Source of the DNA: Paucimonas lemoignei
GTDB lineage: Bacteria > Pseudomonadota > Gammaproteobacteria > Pseudomonadales > Pseudomonadaceae
Length of the DNA: 64,000 nucleotides
Assembly (NCBI GenBank): GCA_900475325.1
Contig: LS483371.1
Location: 5,052,001-5,116,000 of the forward strand
Direction: 5' to 3'
Shown here: positions 50,038 to 60,557 of the stretch, in pieces
Numbering within the stretch: the stretch's first letter is position 1
How the letters are laid out: every line of letters starts with the position of its first letter
The notes under the pieces: model-generated
Databases searched by the model: none
What the model was told of the DNA's origin: nothing
The model's input: the letters and a program-made list of their open reading frames with translations, nothing else
Position numbers and translations under genes: made by a program

Positions 50038-51324
50038 CTACAGAATCACCCGCAGGCACTGCCCGGCATGATACAGGTTGAACCCCGTTTCATAAGCCAG
50101 TGCCCGCACTCCAGCGCTTTTCAATTCAGGAGCCGGGGCGAAGGGGATGGGCAGCACGCCGGGGTCATCTTTCACCAGGAAATCAGCGAAGGCTTTGCCC
50201 ATGACCGTGCCCGTGGTGTTGCCGCGGCCGTTATAGCCGTTGGCAGCCACCAACCCCGGCGCAGGCTCGAACAGCTTGACCATGTGATCCGGGGTGAAAT
50301 CGATGCAGCCGGTCCAGTGCATTTGCCACTGGACCTTGCCCAGCTGCGGGAAGTAATGGCTCTGGATACGGTCAGCCCAGCTGCGGATGAACCAGTCCGG
50401 CTTGTTGTTCATCTTGCCCATGCTGCCCAGGATCAGCCGACCTTCGTCGTCGCGGCGGATGCTGCTCAGCACCATACGCGTGTCCCATGAGCCCTGCCCG
50501 TACTTGAGCACTTCATCGGCGGCGCTGGAGGTCAGCGGCTCGGAGGCAACGTTGTAGTAATAACCCTTGAAGAAATTCTGCTTGATGCCCGCCCATTCGC
50601 CCTCGGTGTACGCGCCGGTCGACACCACGACTTTGTCCGCGCTGACTTCGCCAGCAGCGGTTTTGACACGCCAGCCTGAGCCTTCGCGGGTCACGTCCTG
50701 CACGGGCGACTGCTGGAAAATCTGCCCGCCGAGCCTGATCACGGTTTCGCCAAGGCCCACGGTATAGGCCATGGGGTTGATGGTGCCTGCGCGGCGGTCC
50801 AGCAAGGCGGTGGGGATTTTGTCCGTGCCGCAATAGTCGCGGCACTTGGCGCCGGTCAGCAGCTCGACATCGGCACCGCGACGCTTCCATTGATCGTGGC
50901 GGGATTCGATGTCTTTGGCGCCGTTGACGTTATGCGCCATGTGCAGCGTGCCTTCATGGCGCGCCTGGCAATCAATGCCGTACTTTTCGATGAGGTCAAA
51001 GACCAGTGCAGGCGCCAGGCCCATCACGGTATTGAAGCGCTCCCCCACGCCCGGCCCGAGAATGTTCGCTGCGTCATCAGGGGCAATCCAGCTACCGGCG
51101 TTGACCAGCCCGACGTTACGCCCCGAACCTCCGGTGCCGATACGCGACGCTTCCAGCACCGCCACGGACTTGCCCGCCTCCAGCAAATGCAGCGCCGCAG
51201 ACAGCCCGGTAATGCCGCCGCCAATCACGCACACATCGACCTTGATGGCTCCGCCCAGTTGAACAGGTTGAATCTGACGAGTCGTGGACTGTTCCCACAG
51301 ACACTTTTCACGCAACTGATCCAT
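50038..51324 (-). CDS. amaA: FAD-dependent oxidoreductase, probable L-pipecolate oxidase AmaA
   Basis: 428 residues of the DAO/glycine-oxidase-like family. The N-terminal dinucleotide fold is VDVCVIGGGITGLSAALHLLEAGKSVAVLEA (GxGxxG at about 33-38). The protein covers KVVVSTGAYTEG and the C-terminal LVAANGYNGRGNTTGTVMGKAFADFL. P. putida AmaA, the pipecolate oxidase of the D-lysine pathway, has the same length and start MDQLREK-like; I am fairly but not fully sure. Its neighbours hglS and an aminotransferase belong to the same route. The aldehyde dehydrogenase amaB is not in this window. Confidence 0.78.
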   Translation of the reverse strand: MDQLREKCLWEQSTTRQIQPVQLGGAIKVDVCVIGGGITGLSAALHLLEAGKSVAVLEASRIGTGGSGRNVGLVNAGSWIAPDDAANILGPGVGERFNTVMGLAPALVFDLIEKYGIDCQARHEGTLHMAHNVNGAKDIESRHDQWKRRGADVELLTGAKCRDYCGTDKIPTALLDRRAGTINPMAYTVGLGETVIRLGGQIFQQSPVQDVTREGSGWRVKTAAGEVSADKVVVSTGAYTEGEWAGIKQNFFKGYYYNVASEPLTSSAADEVLKYGQGSWDTRMVLSSIRRDDEGRLILGSMGKMNNKPDWFIRSWADRIQSHYFPQLGKVQWQMHWTGCIDFTPDHMVKLFEPAPGLVAANGYNGRGNTTGTVMGKAFADFLVKDDPGVLPIPFAPAPELKSAGVRALAYETGFNLYHAGQCLRVIL

Positions 51325-51801
51325 CTCGACCTCATCCCGCCAGAACTGTCGGTAAACCTAGAAAGTTAGCTGCTTCATTCTTGATCCGATGCAAGGGCAA
51401 TACCAAACGACCTTTACTCCGGATATCAGTCGGTTTCGGCATGAACCGGGGCTCACAAATGAGAGCAAGAGAAACCTGAACCCGTGGGAGCGAAGTCATT
51501 CGCGAAGAGGCCAGTACATTCGATACATCTTCGTCGGCTTTAACACTGCCTTCGCGAATGAATTCGCTCCCACAGATCGGTGGCTTACAAATACCCCGCA
51601 GGACGCCTGTAACTGAAAAGTAGCAGCGTTATGCCATGTATCGATACCGAAAATTCAAACGATTGACGTTGTCTTAATACGTTCATCGGTTGTGTGATTT
51701 TGTACTAGCTCCATCGCCCTTTTCGGCGCAGGATTCCACTGGTTTTTAAGTACCACACCTCGATTTTGTGTTCACCTGACCAACTGACGGAGATGCGTAA
51801 G
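51325..51801. other. Intergenic region with a type B repeat
   Basis: About 480 bases without a supported gene. It contains the repeat at 51483-51574 and, to its right, an AT-rich stretch around 51640-51770 that may hold the promoter of the small gene at 51802. Confidence 0.5.
51483..51574. repeat. Type B inverted-repeat element
   Basis: GTGGGAGCGAAGTCATTCGC at the left and the AATTC form at the right. It is the same family as the other copies. Confidence 0.88.
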
Positions 51802-51999
51802 ATGCTTATCCAGATTGAAGAAGGTACTCACGGCGCCAGCTGGATAGTGAAGCTGGACAATTACCCGGTCAAATGCCGCAGCTGGGATGAAGCCCGGGAG
51901 TTCGCGGACAAAATGACCTCGAGAATCAATGCCCCCCACATCCTGCCCGGCAAGTTCAATGCCTCGGTAGCCAATCAGGCGCCATCACCAGGCCGCTGA
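51802..51999 (+). CDS. Small hypothetical protein
   Basis: 65 residues, MLIQIEEGTHGASWIVKLDNYPVKCRSWDEAREFADKMTSRI. The pattern looks like a short beta-beta-alpha unit. The start at 51802 is favoured because GGAG lies 9 bases upstream; a start at 51793 has no spacing. It is followed by a strong terminator. No family is recognised. Confidence 0.65.
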   Translation: MLIQIEEGTHGASWIVKLDNYPVKCRSWDEAREFADKMTSRINAPHILPGKFNASVANQAPSPGR

Positions 52000-52012
52000 T
52001 CGATACTCAGCA

Positions 52013-52038
52013 AAAAGCCCGACGAAAGTCGGGCTTTT
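52013..52038 (+). terminator. Intrinsic terminator after the 51802 gene
   Basis: AAAAGCCCGAC, a GAAA loop and GTCGGGCTTTT with flanking A/T, 13 bases after the stop. It works in both directions. Confidence 0.9.
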
Positions 52039-52117
52039 CGTTTCTGCGACATCCTTTTCACACGCTTTTCACGCCCGCGCTTTTAGTCTGGCCTCACTCC
52101 TGTTGAATCTCACTTAG

Positions 52118-52143
52118 GCCCGCCACTTAGCGGGTCTTTTTTT
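52118..52143 (+). terminator. Intrinsic terminator-like hairpin
   Basis: CCCGC, a short loop and GCGGG followed by TCTTTTTTT. It sits between the 51802 gene and the convergent 52191 gene. Confidence 0.6.
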
Positions 52144-52190
52144 GCCTGCGATTTGCCTGACCCAACGCCTTCGCAGCTTACGGCCGGTCT

Positions 52191-52367
52191 CTAGTCCGCG
52201 CTGGCCACGGTCGCCTTGCGGTCCTGATTGGCGAAACCCACCTGCGCCAGCCGGTCTGAACTGCTCTCGTCTACCACTACGCTGCTCCACTGTCCGGCCA
52301 GCGCAGCCATCCAGGCGAAGAAAAACAGCGCCACGCCTTGTACGGCCCATTTTGCGATTGTCGACAT
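52191..52367 (-). CDS. Small single-helix membrane protein
   Basis: 58 residues. The N-terminal segment AKWAVQGVALFFFAWMAALAG forms one hydrophobic helix. The rest is a short hydrophilic tail (QWSSVVVDESSSDRLAQVGFANQDRKATVASAD). The start at 52367 is chosen from GGGGGAG 6 bases upstream; an in-frame start at 52433 exists. No family is recognised. Confidence 0.6.
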   Translation of the reverse strand: MSTIAKWAVQGVALFFFAWMAALAGQWSSVVVDESSSDRLAQVGFANQDRKATVASAD

Positions 52368-52558
52368 CACGTAACTCCCCCGCTCGAATTCATCGCTGGA
52401 TCTAACCACCTGCGCATTGCAATAGGATTTCACCGGGGCAATCGCTGCCGCCGTCGATCCCCGGCAAGGAACTCTCGCGGCGCAAATTATTCAGAAGACT
52501 GAGGGCCGTACTCATTGGCCGACGGCATGCAGCTGCCGGTCTGAACAGGGAGTTACCC

Positions 52559-53677
52559 ATGCGCGGATCAAGAACGAGCAATGCAAAAGCTGCTGTAGTC
52601 CTCTTGCCCACCCATAAAAAACTCGCAACACATGAAGTGGTTGTTCATCAAAAACTGGGCGAAAAGATCGCTGGCTTGCTGGGCACCGAGTTCGCCGGTC
52701 TCTATGACAGCGCCCTGCATACGGCGCCTAATCTGTATTACATCCCGTCTGACACCTTGATCGGCAAACAAGACCACAGCGACCTGAATATTCAGTCGGT
52801 TGACGACCTGTTTGGCGGCCTGATCGCCGAGCCGTTCATGGCGACCAAGGCCATTTCCCACCCGCTGCTCAAAGACGCGACCGCTCAGCCGCCCGGCTGG
52901 TCACGGCAGTTTCACGACGATGCCGCTGACGCCGTGCTGGGCGGATTCACCGTGTTCAATGAAGCGGACGCCCTCAAGGCGGGCCGCTTGATACTGGCTG
53001 ACGGCCCGGCTCGGATTAAACCGGTGCTGGCCACGGCCGGGCGCGGGCAGATCGTAGCGCGCAACGACAGCGAGCTGGTCGCCGCCATTGCTCAGCAGAA
53101 CATGGAAGAAGTCGCCACCTGGGGGTTGGTGCTCGAAGAAGATCTGAGCGATGTGATCACCTTGAGCGTCGGCCAGGTTCAGGTCGCGGGTATCGTCGCC
53201 AGTTACCACGGCACCCAGTGCCTGACCGAAGACAACAGCGGCGAGACGGTCTACGGCGGCTCGACCCTGTGGATCGTACGCGGTGGTTACGAAAAACTGC
53301 TCGAACTGGACCTGGATGAGCACGTGCGACGCGCAGTGACGCAGGCCATGCACTACGAAAAAGCCGCGCTGGCGTGCTTCCCGGACTTCATCGCCTCCCG
53401 GCGTAATTACGACATCGCCCAGGGCACCAACGCCAGAGGCGAACGTTGCTCCGGGGTACTGGAGCAATCCTGGCGAATCGGCGGAGCCAGCCCCGCCGAA
53501 GTCGAAGCGTTGCTGGCCTTCGCAGCGGATCCAGACTTGCAACGGATCTGTGCGTCGACCCACGAAATCTATGGCGAAACCAGGATCCCCGCCGACGCCA
53601 GCGTGCTGTACGAAGGCGACGACCCGGACGTGGGTTTGATCAGCAAATTTACCAAGGTGCAGCCTTATGAGTGTTAG
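52559..53677 (+). CDS. DUF3182 family protein (ATP-grasp-like)
   Basis: 372 residues, cytosolic. It matches the DUF3182 pattern: AVVLLPTHKKLATHEVVVHQKLGEKIA near the start, ADGPARIKPVLATAGRGQIVARND in the middle (an ATP-grasp-type lid region), and GLVLEEDLSDVITLSVGQVQVAGIVASYHG. The family has no assigned reaction. Ligase-like ATP use is an inference from fold resemblance. The start at 52559 gives MRGSRTSNAKAAV. Its end overlaps the following hydrolase gene by 11 bases, so the two act together. Confidence 0.8.
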   Translation: MRGSRTSNAKAAVVLLPTHKKLATHEVVVHQKLGEKIAGLLGTEFAGLYDSALHTAPNLYYIPSDTLIGKQDHSDLNIQSVDDLFGGLIAEPFMATKAISHPLLKDATAQPPGWSRQFHDDAADAVLGGFTVFNEADALKAGRLILADGPARIKPVLATAGRGQIVARNDSELVAAIAQQNMEEVATWGLVLEEDLSDVITLSVGQVQVAGIVASYHGTQCLTEDNSGETVYGGSTLWIVRGGYEKLLELDLDEHVRRAVTQAMHYEKAALACFPDFIASRRNYDIAQGTNARGERCSGVLEQSWRIGGASPAEVEALLAFAADPDLQRICASTHEIYGETRIPADASVLYEGDDPDVGLISKFTKVQPYEC

Positions 53678-54437
53678 CAGTGAAAGCATCGAGATCGCCG
53701 TTGACGGGCAATCGATTTCCGGCACCATCCTCACGCCGGGGGCGAAGATCCCCGGGATTCTGTTCGTGCATGGCTGGGGCGGTAGCCAGCAGCGCGACCT
53801 GGCCCGGGCGAAAAACATTACTGGCCTTGGCTGCGTGTGCCTGACCTTCGACCTGCGCGGCCACGAGCGCACCCACGAGATGCGCGCCAAGGTGTCCCGC
53901 GAGCAAAGCCTGGCCGACCTGCTGGCCGCTTACGATCGGCTGGTCAGCCACCCCGCCGTGGACAGCGACGCGATTGCCGTCATCGGCAGCAGTTATGGGG
54001 GTTATCTGGCCACCATTCTGAGCTCAATGCGCCCGGTCAAATGGCTGGCGTTACGGGTGCCTGCCTTGTATTGGGATGCAGACTGGGAAATGCCCAAGCA
54101 GGAACTGGATCGCGACAAGCTGGCGCATTACCGGCGTTCGGCCGTGACCGCCGCCGACAACCGGGCGCTGGCCGCCTGCAAGGAATTCCATGGCGATGTG
54201 TTGCTGATCGAGTCCGAGCAGGACGACTATGTCCCCCATGCCACGCTCATGAGCTACCGCAGTGCCTTCGAACAGGCCCACTCACTGACTTATCGCCTGG
54301 TGGACGGCGCTGACCATGCACTGAGCAGCGACCTGAGCCAGAGCCTGTACAGTTCGATGCTGACCAACTGGATCAGCGAAATGGTCATCGGCGCCCGCCT
54401 TGTGGACTACCCGCATCATTCGGCGAAGTATTCTTGA
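53667..54437 (+). CDS. Alpha/beta hydrolase
   Basis: 256 residues of the alpha/beta hydrolase fold. Visible: ILFVHGWGGSQQ (oxyanion HG), VCLTFDLRGHERT, the nucleophile elbow VIGSSYGG with Ser at about 108, an acid in VLLIESEQDDYVPH, and the catalytic His in VDGADHALS. No signal peptide, so cytosolic. The preceding DUF3182 gene overlaps it by 11 bases, a conserved-looking pair. Substrate unknown; dienelactone hydrolase, esterase and peptidase-like activities are all possible. Confidence 0.87.
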   Translation: MSVSSESIEIAVDGQSISGTILTPGAKIPGILFVHGWGGSQQRDLARAKNITGLGCVCLTFDLRGHERTHEMRAKVSREQSLADLLAAYDRLVSHPAVDSDAIAVIGSSYGGYLATILSSMRPVKWLALRVPALYWDADWEMPKQELDRDKLAHYRRSAVTAADNRALAACKEFHGDVLLIESEQDDYVPHATLMSYRSAFEQAHSLTYRLVDGADHALSSDLSQSLYSSMLTNWISEMVIGARLVDYPHHSAKYS

Positions 54438-54473
54438 GGTATAAAGCCTCGCTCCCACAGGCTCGGTGATTAC

Positions 54474-54568
54474 CTGTGGGAGCGAGCTTGCTCGCGAAGA
54501 GGCCAGGACATCCAAGTAGATTTCTGGAGGCAGGAACATAGCCTTCGAGAGCAAGCTCGCTCCCACCG
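54474..54568. repeat. Type B inverted-repeat element (AGCTTGCT variant)
   Basis: The left end is GTGGGAGCGAGCTTGCTCGC, with its complement at the right. A further half copy (CTCGCTCCCACAG) lies just before it at 54449-54461. Confidence 0.88.
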
Positions 54569-54589
54569 GGGGAGTTGGGTTGCTGCCAA

Positions 54590-55780
54590 TTATTCACTAA
54601 CCCGGCTATCAAACCCCGGCACCAGAATCACCTTGCGGCAGTCCTCTTCTTTCTTGTCGAAGATCCGGTAACCCTCAACCGCCTCTTCCAGAGACATGCG
54701 GTGGGTGATGATGGCTTCCGGATTGAGTGCGCCGCTTTCAATGTGCTCAAGCAACTCAGGCAAGTAGCGTTGCACATGGGTCTGGCCCATTTTGAAGGTC
54801 AGGCCTTTGTCGAACGCATCGCCAAACAGGAAGCCGTGGATAAACCCCGCATAAACACCCGGCACGCTGACCACACCGCCACGCCGCACGGCCGCGATGC
54901 ATTGGCGTAACGCCTTGCCGCTGCTGCCTTCAAGCTTCAGGGTGGCAAGGATGGTTTCCGTGGTGCTGCCCTTGGCTTCGAAACCTACTGCGTCAATCAC
55001 ACCGTCGACTCCGCGCAGGCCCGGCGTCTGGTGGATGATGGTGTCTGCCGGATCATCGTCGTCATCGAAATTGATCGGGATCACGCCATAAGTGCTCTGC
55101 GCATAGGCCAGGCGATACGGATGGTGGTCGACCATGAAAATCTTTTCTACGCCCCACATCCGCGCGCAGGCCGCGCTGAGCAAACCCACTGGCCCGGCGC
55201 CGTAAATCGCCAGGCTCGAGCCTTTACCGACACCGCTATTGAGCACCGCTTGCCAGGCCGTTGGCAGAATGTCGGAAAGGAACAGCACCTTCTCGTCCGC
55301 CAGGGCTCCCGGCACCTTGAACGGCCCGGTGTTGCCCTTAGGTACGCGCACGTACTCAGCCTGCCCGCCCGGAATACCGCCATATAGATGGCTAAAACCA
55401 AACAGCGCAGCACCCGGTGGTATCGACTTCTTGTTCAGAATCGCGCCGCGCCCGGTATTGGTGGTTTCGCACGCTGCGAACTGGTCCAGCTGGCAGAAAA
55501 AGCAGCTGCCGCAGGCGATCACAAACGGGATGACAACCCGGTCACCCGGCTGCACCGCCGTGACCTGTGAGCCAACTTCTTCAACGATGCCCATGAATTC
55601 GTGACCGAAGATATCGCCCGACTCGGTTGCCGGGATCTTGCCGCGATACAAATGCAGGTCAGAGCCGCAAATCGCGGTGGCGGTGACTTTCAAGATGATG
55701 TCATCGGCCTCTTCGATGACCGGGTCCGGCACTGTATCGACGCGAACATCGTGAGCCCCGTGATAAGTAAGTGCGCGCAT
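54590..55780 (-). CDS. Zinc-dependent alcohol dehydrogenase (formaldehyde-dehydrogenase-like)
   Basis: 396 residues of the MDR alcohol dehydrogenase group. The catalytic zinc ligands are in [13 protein letters not shown] and [12 protein letters not shown]. The structural zinc loop has [16 protein letters not shown]. The NAD-binding fold is [21 protein letters not shown]. It has the insert near [32 protein letters not shown], as in glutathione-independent formaldehyde dehydrogenase relatives. AAGGAGAAACTC precedes the ATG at 55780; a longer frame upstream is not needed. Substrate unknown. Confidence 0.88.
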   Translation of the reverse strand: MRALTYHGAHDVRVDTVPDPVIEEADDIILKVTATAICGSDLHLYRGKIPATESGDIFGHEFMGIVEEVGSQVTAVQPGDRVVIPFVIACGSCFFCQLDQFAACETTNTGRGAILNKKSIPPGAALFGFSHLYGGIPGGQAEYVRVPKGNTGPFKVPGALADEKVLFLSDILPTAWQAVLNSGVGKGSSLAIYGAGPVGLLSAACARMWGVEKIFMVDHHPYRLAYAQSTYGVIPINFDDDDDPADTIIHQTPGLRGVDGVIDAVGFEAKGSTTETILATLKLEGSSGKALRQCIAAVRRGGVVSVPGVYAGFIHGFLFGDAFDKGLTFKMGQTHVQRYLPELLEHIESGALNPEAIITHRMSLEEAVEGYRIFDKKEEDCRKVILVPGFDSRVSE

Positions 55781-56220
55781 GAGTTTCTCCTTATTCAAAC
55801 AAGCAATAACGCCCGAAGACGTTTATTAAGCGACTCATTAGGGAGAACTCGGCAGGCGTCTAAGTTCAGGCGGTTTGAAAGCCCGAGGGACCAGCGGTAC
55901 AGCGCACCGGCACGGGTTGACCGTTCAGCCGCTAGCCTGAACTTGAGGGATGCTTTAAGACTGAGGCTATGACAAGGCTCGATTGCGCCTTGGAGGAAGG
56001 CCAGGGCGTTCTGTATGCCACGGCGGCGTGGGGCATCGCCGGAGTATGTTCGGGACGTGGCGGTGGTTTTGGCTGGCTGAAAACCTGTGGGAGAAAGCAT
56101 TCGTGGGACCGGCTTTAGCCGGGAAGACAGTATTTCTGCCGCAGACTCTGCATCGGATGTACTGGCGTCTTCCCGGCTAAAGCCGGTCCCACGTCGCATT
56201 TCATCTGCCGGATCGCGGCG
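55781..56220. other. Intergenic region with a type C repeat
   Basis: 440 bases between two minus-strand genes. It contains the repeat at 56103-56192; the rest shows no gene or RNA I can support. Confidence 0.5.
56103..56192. repeat. Type C inverted-repeat element
   Basis: GTGGGACCGGCTTTAGCCGG and its complement. It is the second copy of the family seen at 49923. Confidence 0.88.
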
Positions 56221-57774
56221 TCAGGTAATCGGCGCCGGGTTGAACAAGGTGATGTCGTTGTGCAGCCGGTAATGCTCGGTCCAGGTTTTCTTCTTGCCGC
56301 TGGCCACGTCCAGATAGAAGTGGAACAGCTCCCAACCCAGGTCCTCGATGGTGGCACGACCGGTTGCGATACGGCCTGCGTCGATGTCGATCAGATCCGG
56401 CCAGCGTTGCGCCAGTTCAGTACGGGTCGACACTTTGACCACCGGCGCCATCGCCAGGCCATACGGCGTGCCGCGACCTGTGGTGAACACATGCAGGTTC
56501 ATACCGGCGGCCAATTGCAACGTCCCGCAGACAAAATCGCTGGCCGGGGTGGCGCAGAAGATCAGGCCTTTGCGCTTGAAACGCTCGCCAGGGCCAAGCA
56601 CCCCGTTGATCGCGCTGCTGCCGGACTTGACGATCGACCCCAGGGATTTCTCGACAATGTTCGACAGCCCGCCCTTCTTGTTGCCCGGCGTGGTGTTGGC
56701 GCTGCGATCCGCCTCGCCCTTGGCCAGGTAACGGTCGTACCAGTCCATTTCCCGCACCAGTTCGCCCGCCACTTCCAGGGACTCGGCCCGGGACGTCAGC
56801 AAGTAAATGGCGTCGCGCACTTCGGTCACTTCGGAAAACATCACCGTCGCACCGGCACGCAACAGCAAGTCAGAGGCATAGCCCAATGCCGGGTTGGCGG
56901 TGATGCCGGAAAACGCATCACTGCCGCCGCATTGCATGCCCAGAATCAACTCGGACGCCGGAACCGTTTCGCGGCGGCGCAGATCGAGTTTTTTCAAGCG
57001 CACTTCAGCCAGTTCCATGATCTGTTCGATCATTTCATTGAAACCATGGCTGGAGTCCTGAAGCTTGTAGAGCCATGGATCGCTGAGATCCACAGAGCTG
57101 TCGTCTTCATGCATGACTTGCCCGGCCTGCAATTTCTCGCAGCCCAGACCAATCACCAGGGCTTCGCCACCCAGGTTCGGGTTGCGAGCCAGATTGCGCA
57201 CCGTTCGAATCGGGATATAAGCGTCAGTCGCGGTAATCGCTACACCGCAGCCATAGCTGTGGGTCAGCGCCACCACGTCATCGACGTTCGGGTACTTGGG
57301 TAGCAGCTCATCGCGAATGCGCTTGACAGCGTGATCCAACACGCCGGTCACGCATTGCACAGTGGTAGTAATCCCCAGGATGTTACGCGTGCCGACCGTG
57401 CCGTCGGCGTTGCGATAACCCTCGAAGGTATAACCCTCGATAGGCGCACCGCGTTCCGGCACGGCATCGGACATCGGCAGGCTGTCCAGCGCCGGGGCCG
57501 ACGGCATGCGCAATTGATCTTCCCTGACCCAACTGCCCTTCGGAATCGGCTGCAAGGCATAACCGATGGTGTGCCCGTAACGGATGATCGGCTCGCCTTC
57601 GGCGATATCGACCGTATTGACCTTGTGGCTCTGGGGTACGTTGTCGATGGTCACCAGGCCGTTGTCGAACTCGGTGCCCGCTGGCACACCCTGGTCGTTG
57701 ACCACTACTACCACGTTATCCAGCTCATGGAGCCGGATGTAACGTGGGGAATCGGCATGTTGAATCAGGTTCAT
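56221..57774 (-). CDS. garD: Galactarate dehydratase
   Basis: 517 residues of the UxaA/GarD family, which removes water from galactarate to give 5-dehydro-4-deoxyglucarate. A short N-terminal SAF domain ([20 protein letters not shown] ...) is followed by the large catalytic domain with [42 protein letters not shown] and [50 protein letters not shown]. Its length matches E. coli GarD. AGGAAACC lies before ATG 57774. It starts 10 bases after the sugar-acid transporter and is in the same strand order as kdgD, so the set is one unit. Confidence 0.95.
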   Translation of the reverse strand: MNLIQHADSPRYIRLHELDNVVVVVNDQGVPAGTEFDNGLVTIDNVPQSHKVNTVDIAEGEPIIRYGHTIGYALQPIPKGSWVREDQLRMPSAPALDSLPMSDAVPERGAPIEGYTFEGYRNADGTVGTRNILGITTTVQCVTGVLDHAVKRIRDELLPKYPNVDDVVALTHSYGCGVAITATDAYIPIRTVRNLARNPNLGGEALVIGLGCEKLQAGQVMHEDDSSVDLSDPWLYKLQDSSHGFNEMIEQIMELAEVRLKKLDLRRRETVPASELILGMQCGGSDAFSGITANPALGYASDLLLRAGATVMFSEVTEVRDAIYLLTSRAESLEVAGELVREMDWYDRYLAKGEADRSANTTPGNKKGGLSNIVEKSLGSIVKSGSSAINGVLGPGERFKRKGLIFCATPASDFVCGTLQLAAGMNLHVFTTGRGTPYGLAMAPVVKVSTRTELAQRWPDLIDIDAGRIATGRATIEDLGWELFHFYLDVASGKKKTWTEHYRLHNDITLFNPAPIT

Positions 57775-57784
57775 CACGGTTTCC

Positions 57785-59158
57785 TCAGGATTTGACTTGA
57801 GAAAGTTCGCTGGCGTCTTCACCAGTCAGTGGCCCCTTCGCTGGAGGCTCTTTCAATTCAACGCGTTTGATCTCGCCCACGATGAAGATGTAGCTGAACA
57901 CCGCCACGACCGCATTGGCACCGACAAACACCAGCGCCCATTTGAACGAGCCAGTGGTTGCGATGATGTAGCCGATCACGATCGGGGTGCTGATCGATGC
58001 CAGGTTACCGAAGGTGTTGAACAGGCCACCGCTCAAACCGGCGATCTGTTTCGGCGAAGCATCGGACATTACAGCCCAGCCCAGCGCGCCGACACCTTTG
58101 CCAAAGAAGGCCAGGGCCATGAAGCCCACCACCATCCATTCAACGTCAACGTAGTTACAGGCCACGATCGAGGTCGACAGCAACAGGCCACCAATGATTG
58201 GCGCCTTGCGAGCGAAGGTCAGCGAATGGCCTTTGCGCAGCAGGTAGTCGGAAATGATCCCGCCCAACACACCACCGATGAAGCCGCAAATGGCGGGCAA
58301 GGAAGCAATGATGCCTGCCTTGAGGATGGTCATGCCGCGTTCCTGCACCAGGTACACCGGGAACCAGGTCAGGAAGAAGTAGGTGATGCCGTTGATGCAG
58401 TACTGGCTCAGGTAGATACCGAGCATCATGCGATTGGTCAGCAGCTGACGAATGTAGTCCCATTTTGGCCCTGCGTTGCTGCCCTTGCCCTTGTCTTGGT
58501 CCATGTCGACCATGCCGCCGTTGTTGGCAATGTGGTCAAACTCTTCCTTGTTGATGCGTGGGTGTTCGCGCGGGCTGTAGATGGTTTTCATCCACACGGC
58601 CGAGAACACGATACCCAGGGCGCCCATCACGATGAACACGTGCTGCCAGCCGAAGCGGTACACGATCCAGCCCATCAGCGGAGCGAACAGCACGGTGGCG
58701 AAGTATTGCGCGGAGTTGAAGATGGCCGAGGCTGTACCGCGTTCAGCGGTGGGGAACCAGGCAGCCACGATGCGCGCGTTGCCAGGGAAGGAAGGCGCTT
58801 CGGCCAGGCCCACCATGAACCGCAGCATGAACAGCACCACGACGGCGGAGCCGACGCCGAATTCACCGACATAGCCTTGCAGCAAGGTGAACAACGACCA
58901 GGTGAAGATGCTTAATGCGTAGATTTTCTTGGAGCCAAAACGGTCGAGCAGCCAGCCGCCTGGAATCTGACCGGCCACATAGGCCCAGCCAAACGCAGAG
59001 AAGATGAACCCGAGGGTGACGGCGTCGATGCCAAGGTCTTTTTGCAGGCTGGAACCGGCAATGGCAATGGTGGCGCGGTCGGCGTAGTTGATCGTGGTCA
59101 CCAGGAACAGCATGAGCAGGATCAAATAGCGGACGTGAGTCGGCTTGGACTTTTGCAT
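57785..59158 (-). CDS. Glucarate/galactarate MFS transporter (GudP/GarP-like)
   Basis: 457 residues with 12 membrane helices of the anion:cation symporter group of the major facilitator superfamily. N-terminal signature: [34 protein letters not shown]. Loop 2-3: [14 protein letters not shown]. Then [40 protein letters not shown]. It imports the hexarates used by GarD and KdgD. The start is ATG 59158 ([11 protein letters not shown]); an in-frame GTG lies 18 bases upstream. It is placed between kdgD and garD, so the three form a catabolic unit. I cannot tell glucarate from galactarate preference. Confidence 0.9.
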   Translation of the reverse strand: MQKSKPTHVRYLILLMLFLVTTINYADRATIAIAGSSLQKDLGIDAVTLGFIFSAFGWAYVAGQIPGGWLLDRFGSKKIYALSIFTWSLFTLLQGYVGEFGVGSAVVVLFMLRFMVGLAEAPSFPGNARIVAAWFPTAERGTASAIFNSAQYFATVLFAPLMGWIVYRFGWQHVFIVMGALGIVFSAVWMKTIYSPREHPRINKEEFDHIANNGGMVDMDQDKGKGSNAGPKWDYIRQLLTNRMMLGIYLSQYCINGITYFFLTWFPVYLVQERGMTILKAGIIASLPAICGFIGGVLGGIISDYLLRKGHSLTFARKAPIIGGLLLSTSIVACNYVDVEWMVVGFMALAFFGKGVGALGWAVMSDASPKQIAGLSGGLFNTFGNLASISTPIVIGYIIATTGSFKWALVFVGANAVVAVFSYIFIVGEIKRVELKEPPAKGPLTGEDASELSQVKS

Positions 59159-59380
59159 GTGTGCGTTAACTCCCACTAATTATTTTTTTGCGCGGGTAAA
59201 TCGTTTTTGCTGCTGGTATGTGTTGCTGCGCCTGTTGGCCCCTTGGAATACGCCGCTATCCGCGACACCTCCCACCGACAGTGAGTACGCATTGTTGCCA
59301 CCGATGCAGCCGACCATCGCCTTCGAGGGCCATGCTGTCCGCTGATCATCAGTCGTTGTGCTACGGGCTAATTACCCATG

Positions 59381-59408
59381 GCAAAAAACCGCTGATTGCT
59401 CAGCGGTT
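59381..59408 (-). terminator. Intrinsic terminator of kdgD
   Basis: On the minus strand: AACCGCTGA, a 4-base loop and TCAGCGGTT, then TTTTTTGCC, 17 bases after the kdgD stop. It separates kdgD from the transporter and garD, so those two need their own promoter or readthrough. Confidence 0.88.
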
Positions 59409-59424
59409 CAATGACAGGTTTCGT

Positions 59425-60336
59425 TTATTGCTTGCCTTGCTTGTCCATCAGCGCGGCGAGCATTTCGTACTCTTCGCCTGTCAGGTCAGTCAGCGGTGTA
59501 CGCACTGGACCTGCGTCGTAGCCAGCGATTTTCGCGCCTGCTTTGACGATGCTCACGGCGTAGCCGGATTTACGGTTACGGATGTCCAGGTATGGCAGGA
59601 AGAAATCGTCGATCATCTTGTCGACGGCAGCGTGATCTTCCTTGGCGATGGCGTGGTAGAAGTCCATGGCCAGCTTCGGCACGAAGTTGAACACTGCAGA
59701 CGAGTAGACCGGCACGCCCAGCGCCTTGTAGGCAGCGGCGTAAACTTCGGCGGTCGGCAAACCACCCAGGTACGAGAAGCGGTCGCCCAGACGGCGGCGG
59801 ATCGAAACCATCAGTTCGATATCACCCAGGCCATCTTTGTAGCCGATCAGGTTAGGGCAGCGATCAGCCAGTTTTTCCAGCAGCGGAGCGGTCAGGCGGC
59901 AGACATTACGGTTGTAAACGATGACGCCGATCTTGACCGATTTGCACACCGCTTCAACGTGGGCGGCAACGCCGTCCTGGCTGGCTTCAGTCAGGTAATG
60001 CGGCAGCAGCAACAGGCCTTTGGCGCCCAGACGCTCGGCTTCTTGAGCGTACTCGATGGCTTGACGGGTCGAACCGCCCACGCCTGCCAGGATTGGCACG
60101 CTGGTGGCGCAAGTGTCGACGGCAGTCTTGATCACTTCAGAGTATTCGCTGGCTGCCAGGGAGAAGAACTCACCTGTACCGCCGGCCGCGAACAGTGCGC
60201 TGGCGCCGTACGGGGCCAACCACTCAAGACGCTTGATGTAGCCAGCGCGATGGAAGTCGCCCTGGGCATTGAAATCGGTAACCGGGAAGGACAGCAGACC
60301 GTGGGAAAGGATGGACTTCAGTTCTTGTGGATTCAT
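59425..60336 (-). CDS. kdgD: 5-dehydro-4-deoxyglucarate dehydratase
   Basis: 303 residues, DapA-family TIM barrel. It removes water and CO2 from 5-dehydro-4-deoxyglucarate to give 2-oxoglutarate semialdehyde, downstream of GarD. Visible: [32 protein letters not shown], the Tyr in VIVYNRN, the Schiff-base Lys in [10 protein letters not shown], and C-terminal [21 protein letters not shown]. The length is exactly that of KdgD. The start at 60336 ([18 protein letters not shown]) is set by homology. The next step, a 2-oxoglutarate semialdehyde dehydrogenase, is not in this window. Confidence 0.93.
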   Translation of the reverse strand: MNPQELKSILSHGLLSFPVTDFNAQGDFHRAGYIKRLEWLAPYGASALFAAGGTGEFFSLAASEYSEVIKTAVDTCATSVPILAGVGGSTRQAIEYAQEAERLGAKGLLLLPHYLTEASQDGVAAHVEAVCKSVKIGVIVYNRNVCRLTAPLLEKLADRCPNLIGYKDGLGDIELMVSIRRRLGDRFSYLGGLPTAEVYAAAYKALGVPVYSSAVFNFVPKLAMDFYHAIAKEDHAAVDKMIDDFFLPYLDIRNRKSGYAVSIVKAGAKIAGYDAGPVRTPLTDLTGEEYEMLAALMDKQGKQ

Positions 60337-60397
60337 TATTCGAACACCCTGAGCAGCAAAAAGTGAATGGATCATCAGCTGTGTGCCGATGTCGTAA

Positions 60398-60410
60398 GTC
60401 ATCGTACAAC
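60398..60410. promoter_or_regulatory. Candidate regulator site upstream of kdgD
   Basis: GTCATCGTACAAC (minus strand GTTGTACGATGAC). The same pattern GTTrTACGATsAC occurs at 61908-61920 before the GntR regulator gene. It is likely the site of that regulator. Confidence 0.5.
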
Positions 60411-60557
60411 TGATACTAAAATCACTCAACAGGGATTTTGAACTTTTTCCAGAGAGGGTGCCGAATGGTATCCCACGCCCCGCAGGAATGGGGATGGCAA
60501 GGAAACTGGCTAGACTAAGGTCGTATGATCACTACAGGGCTTGGGTGGGATGAAGTC

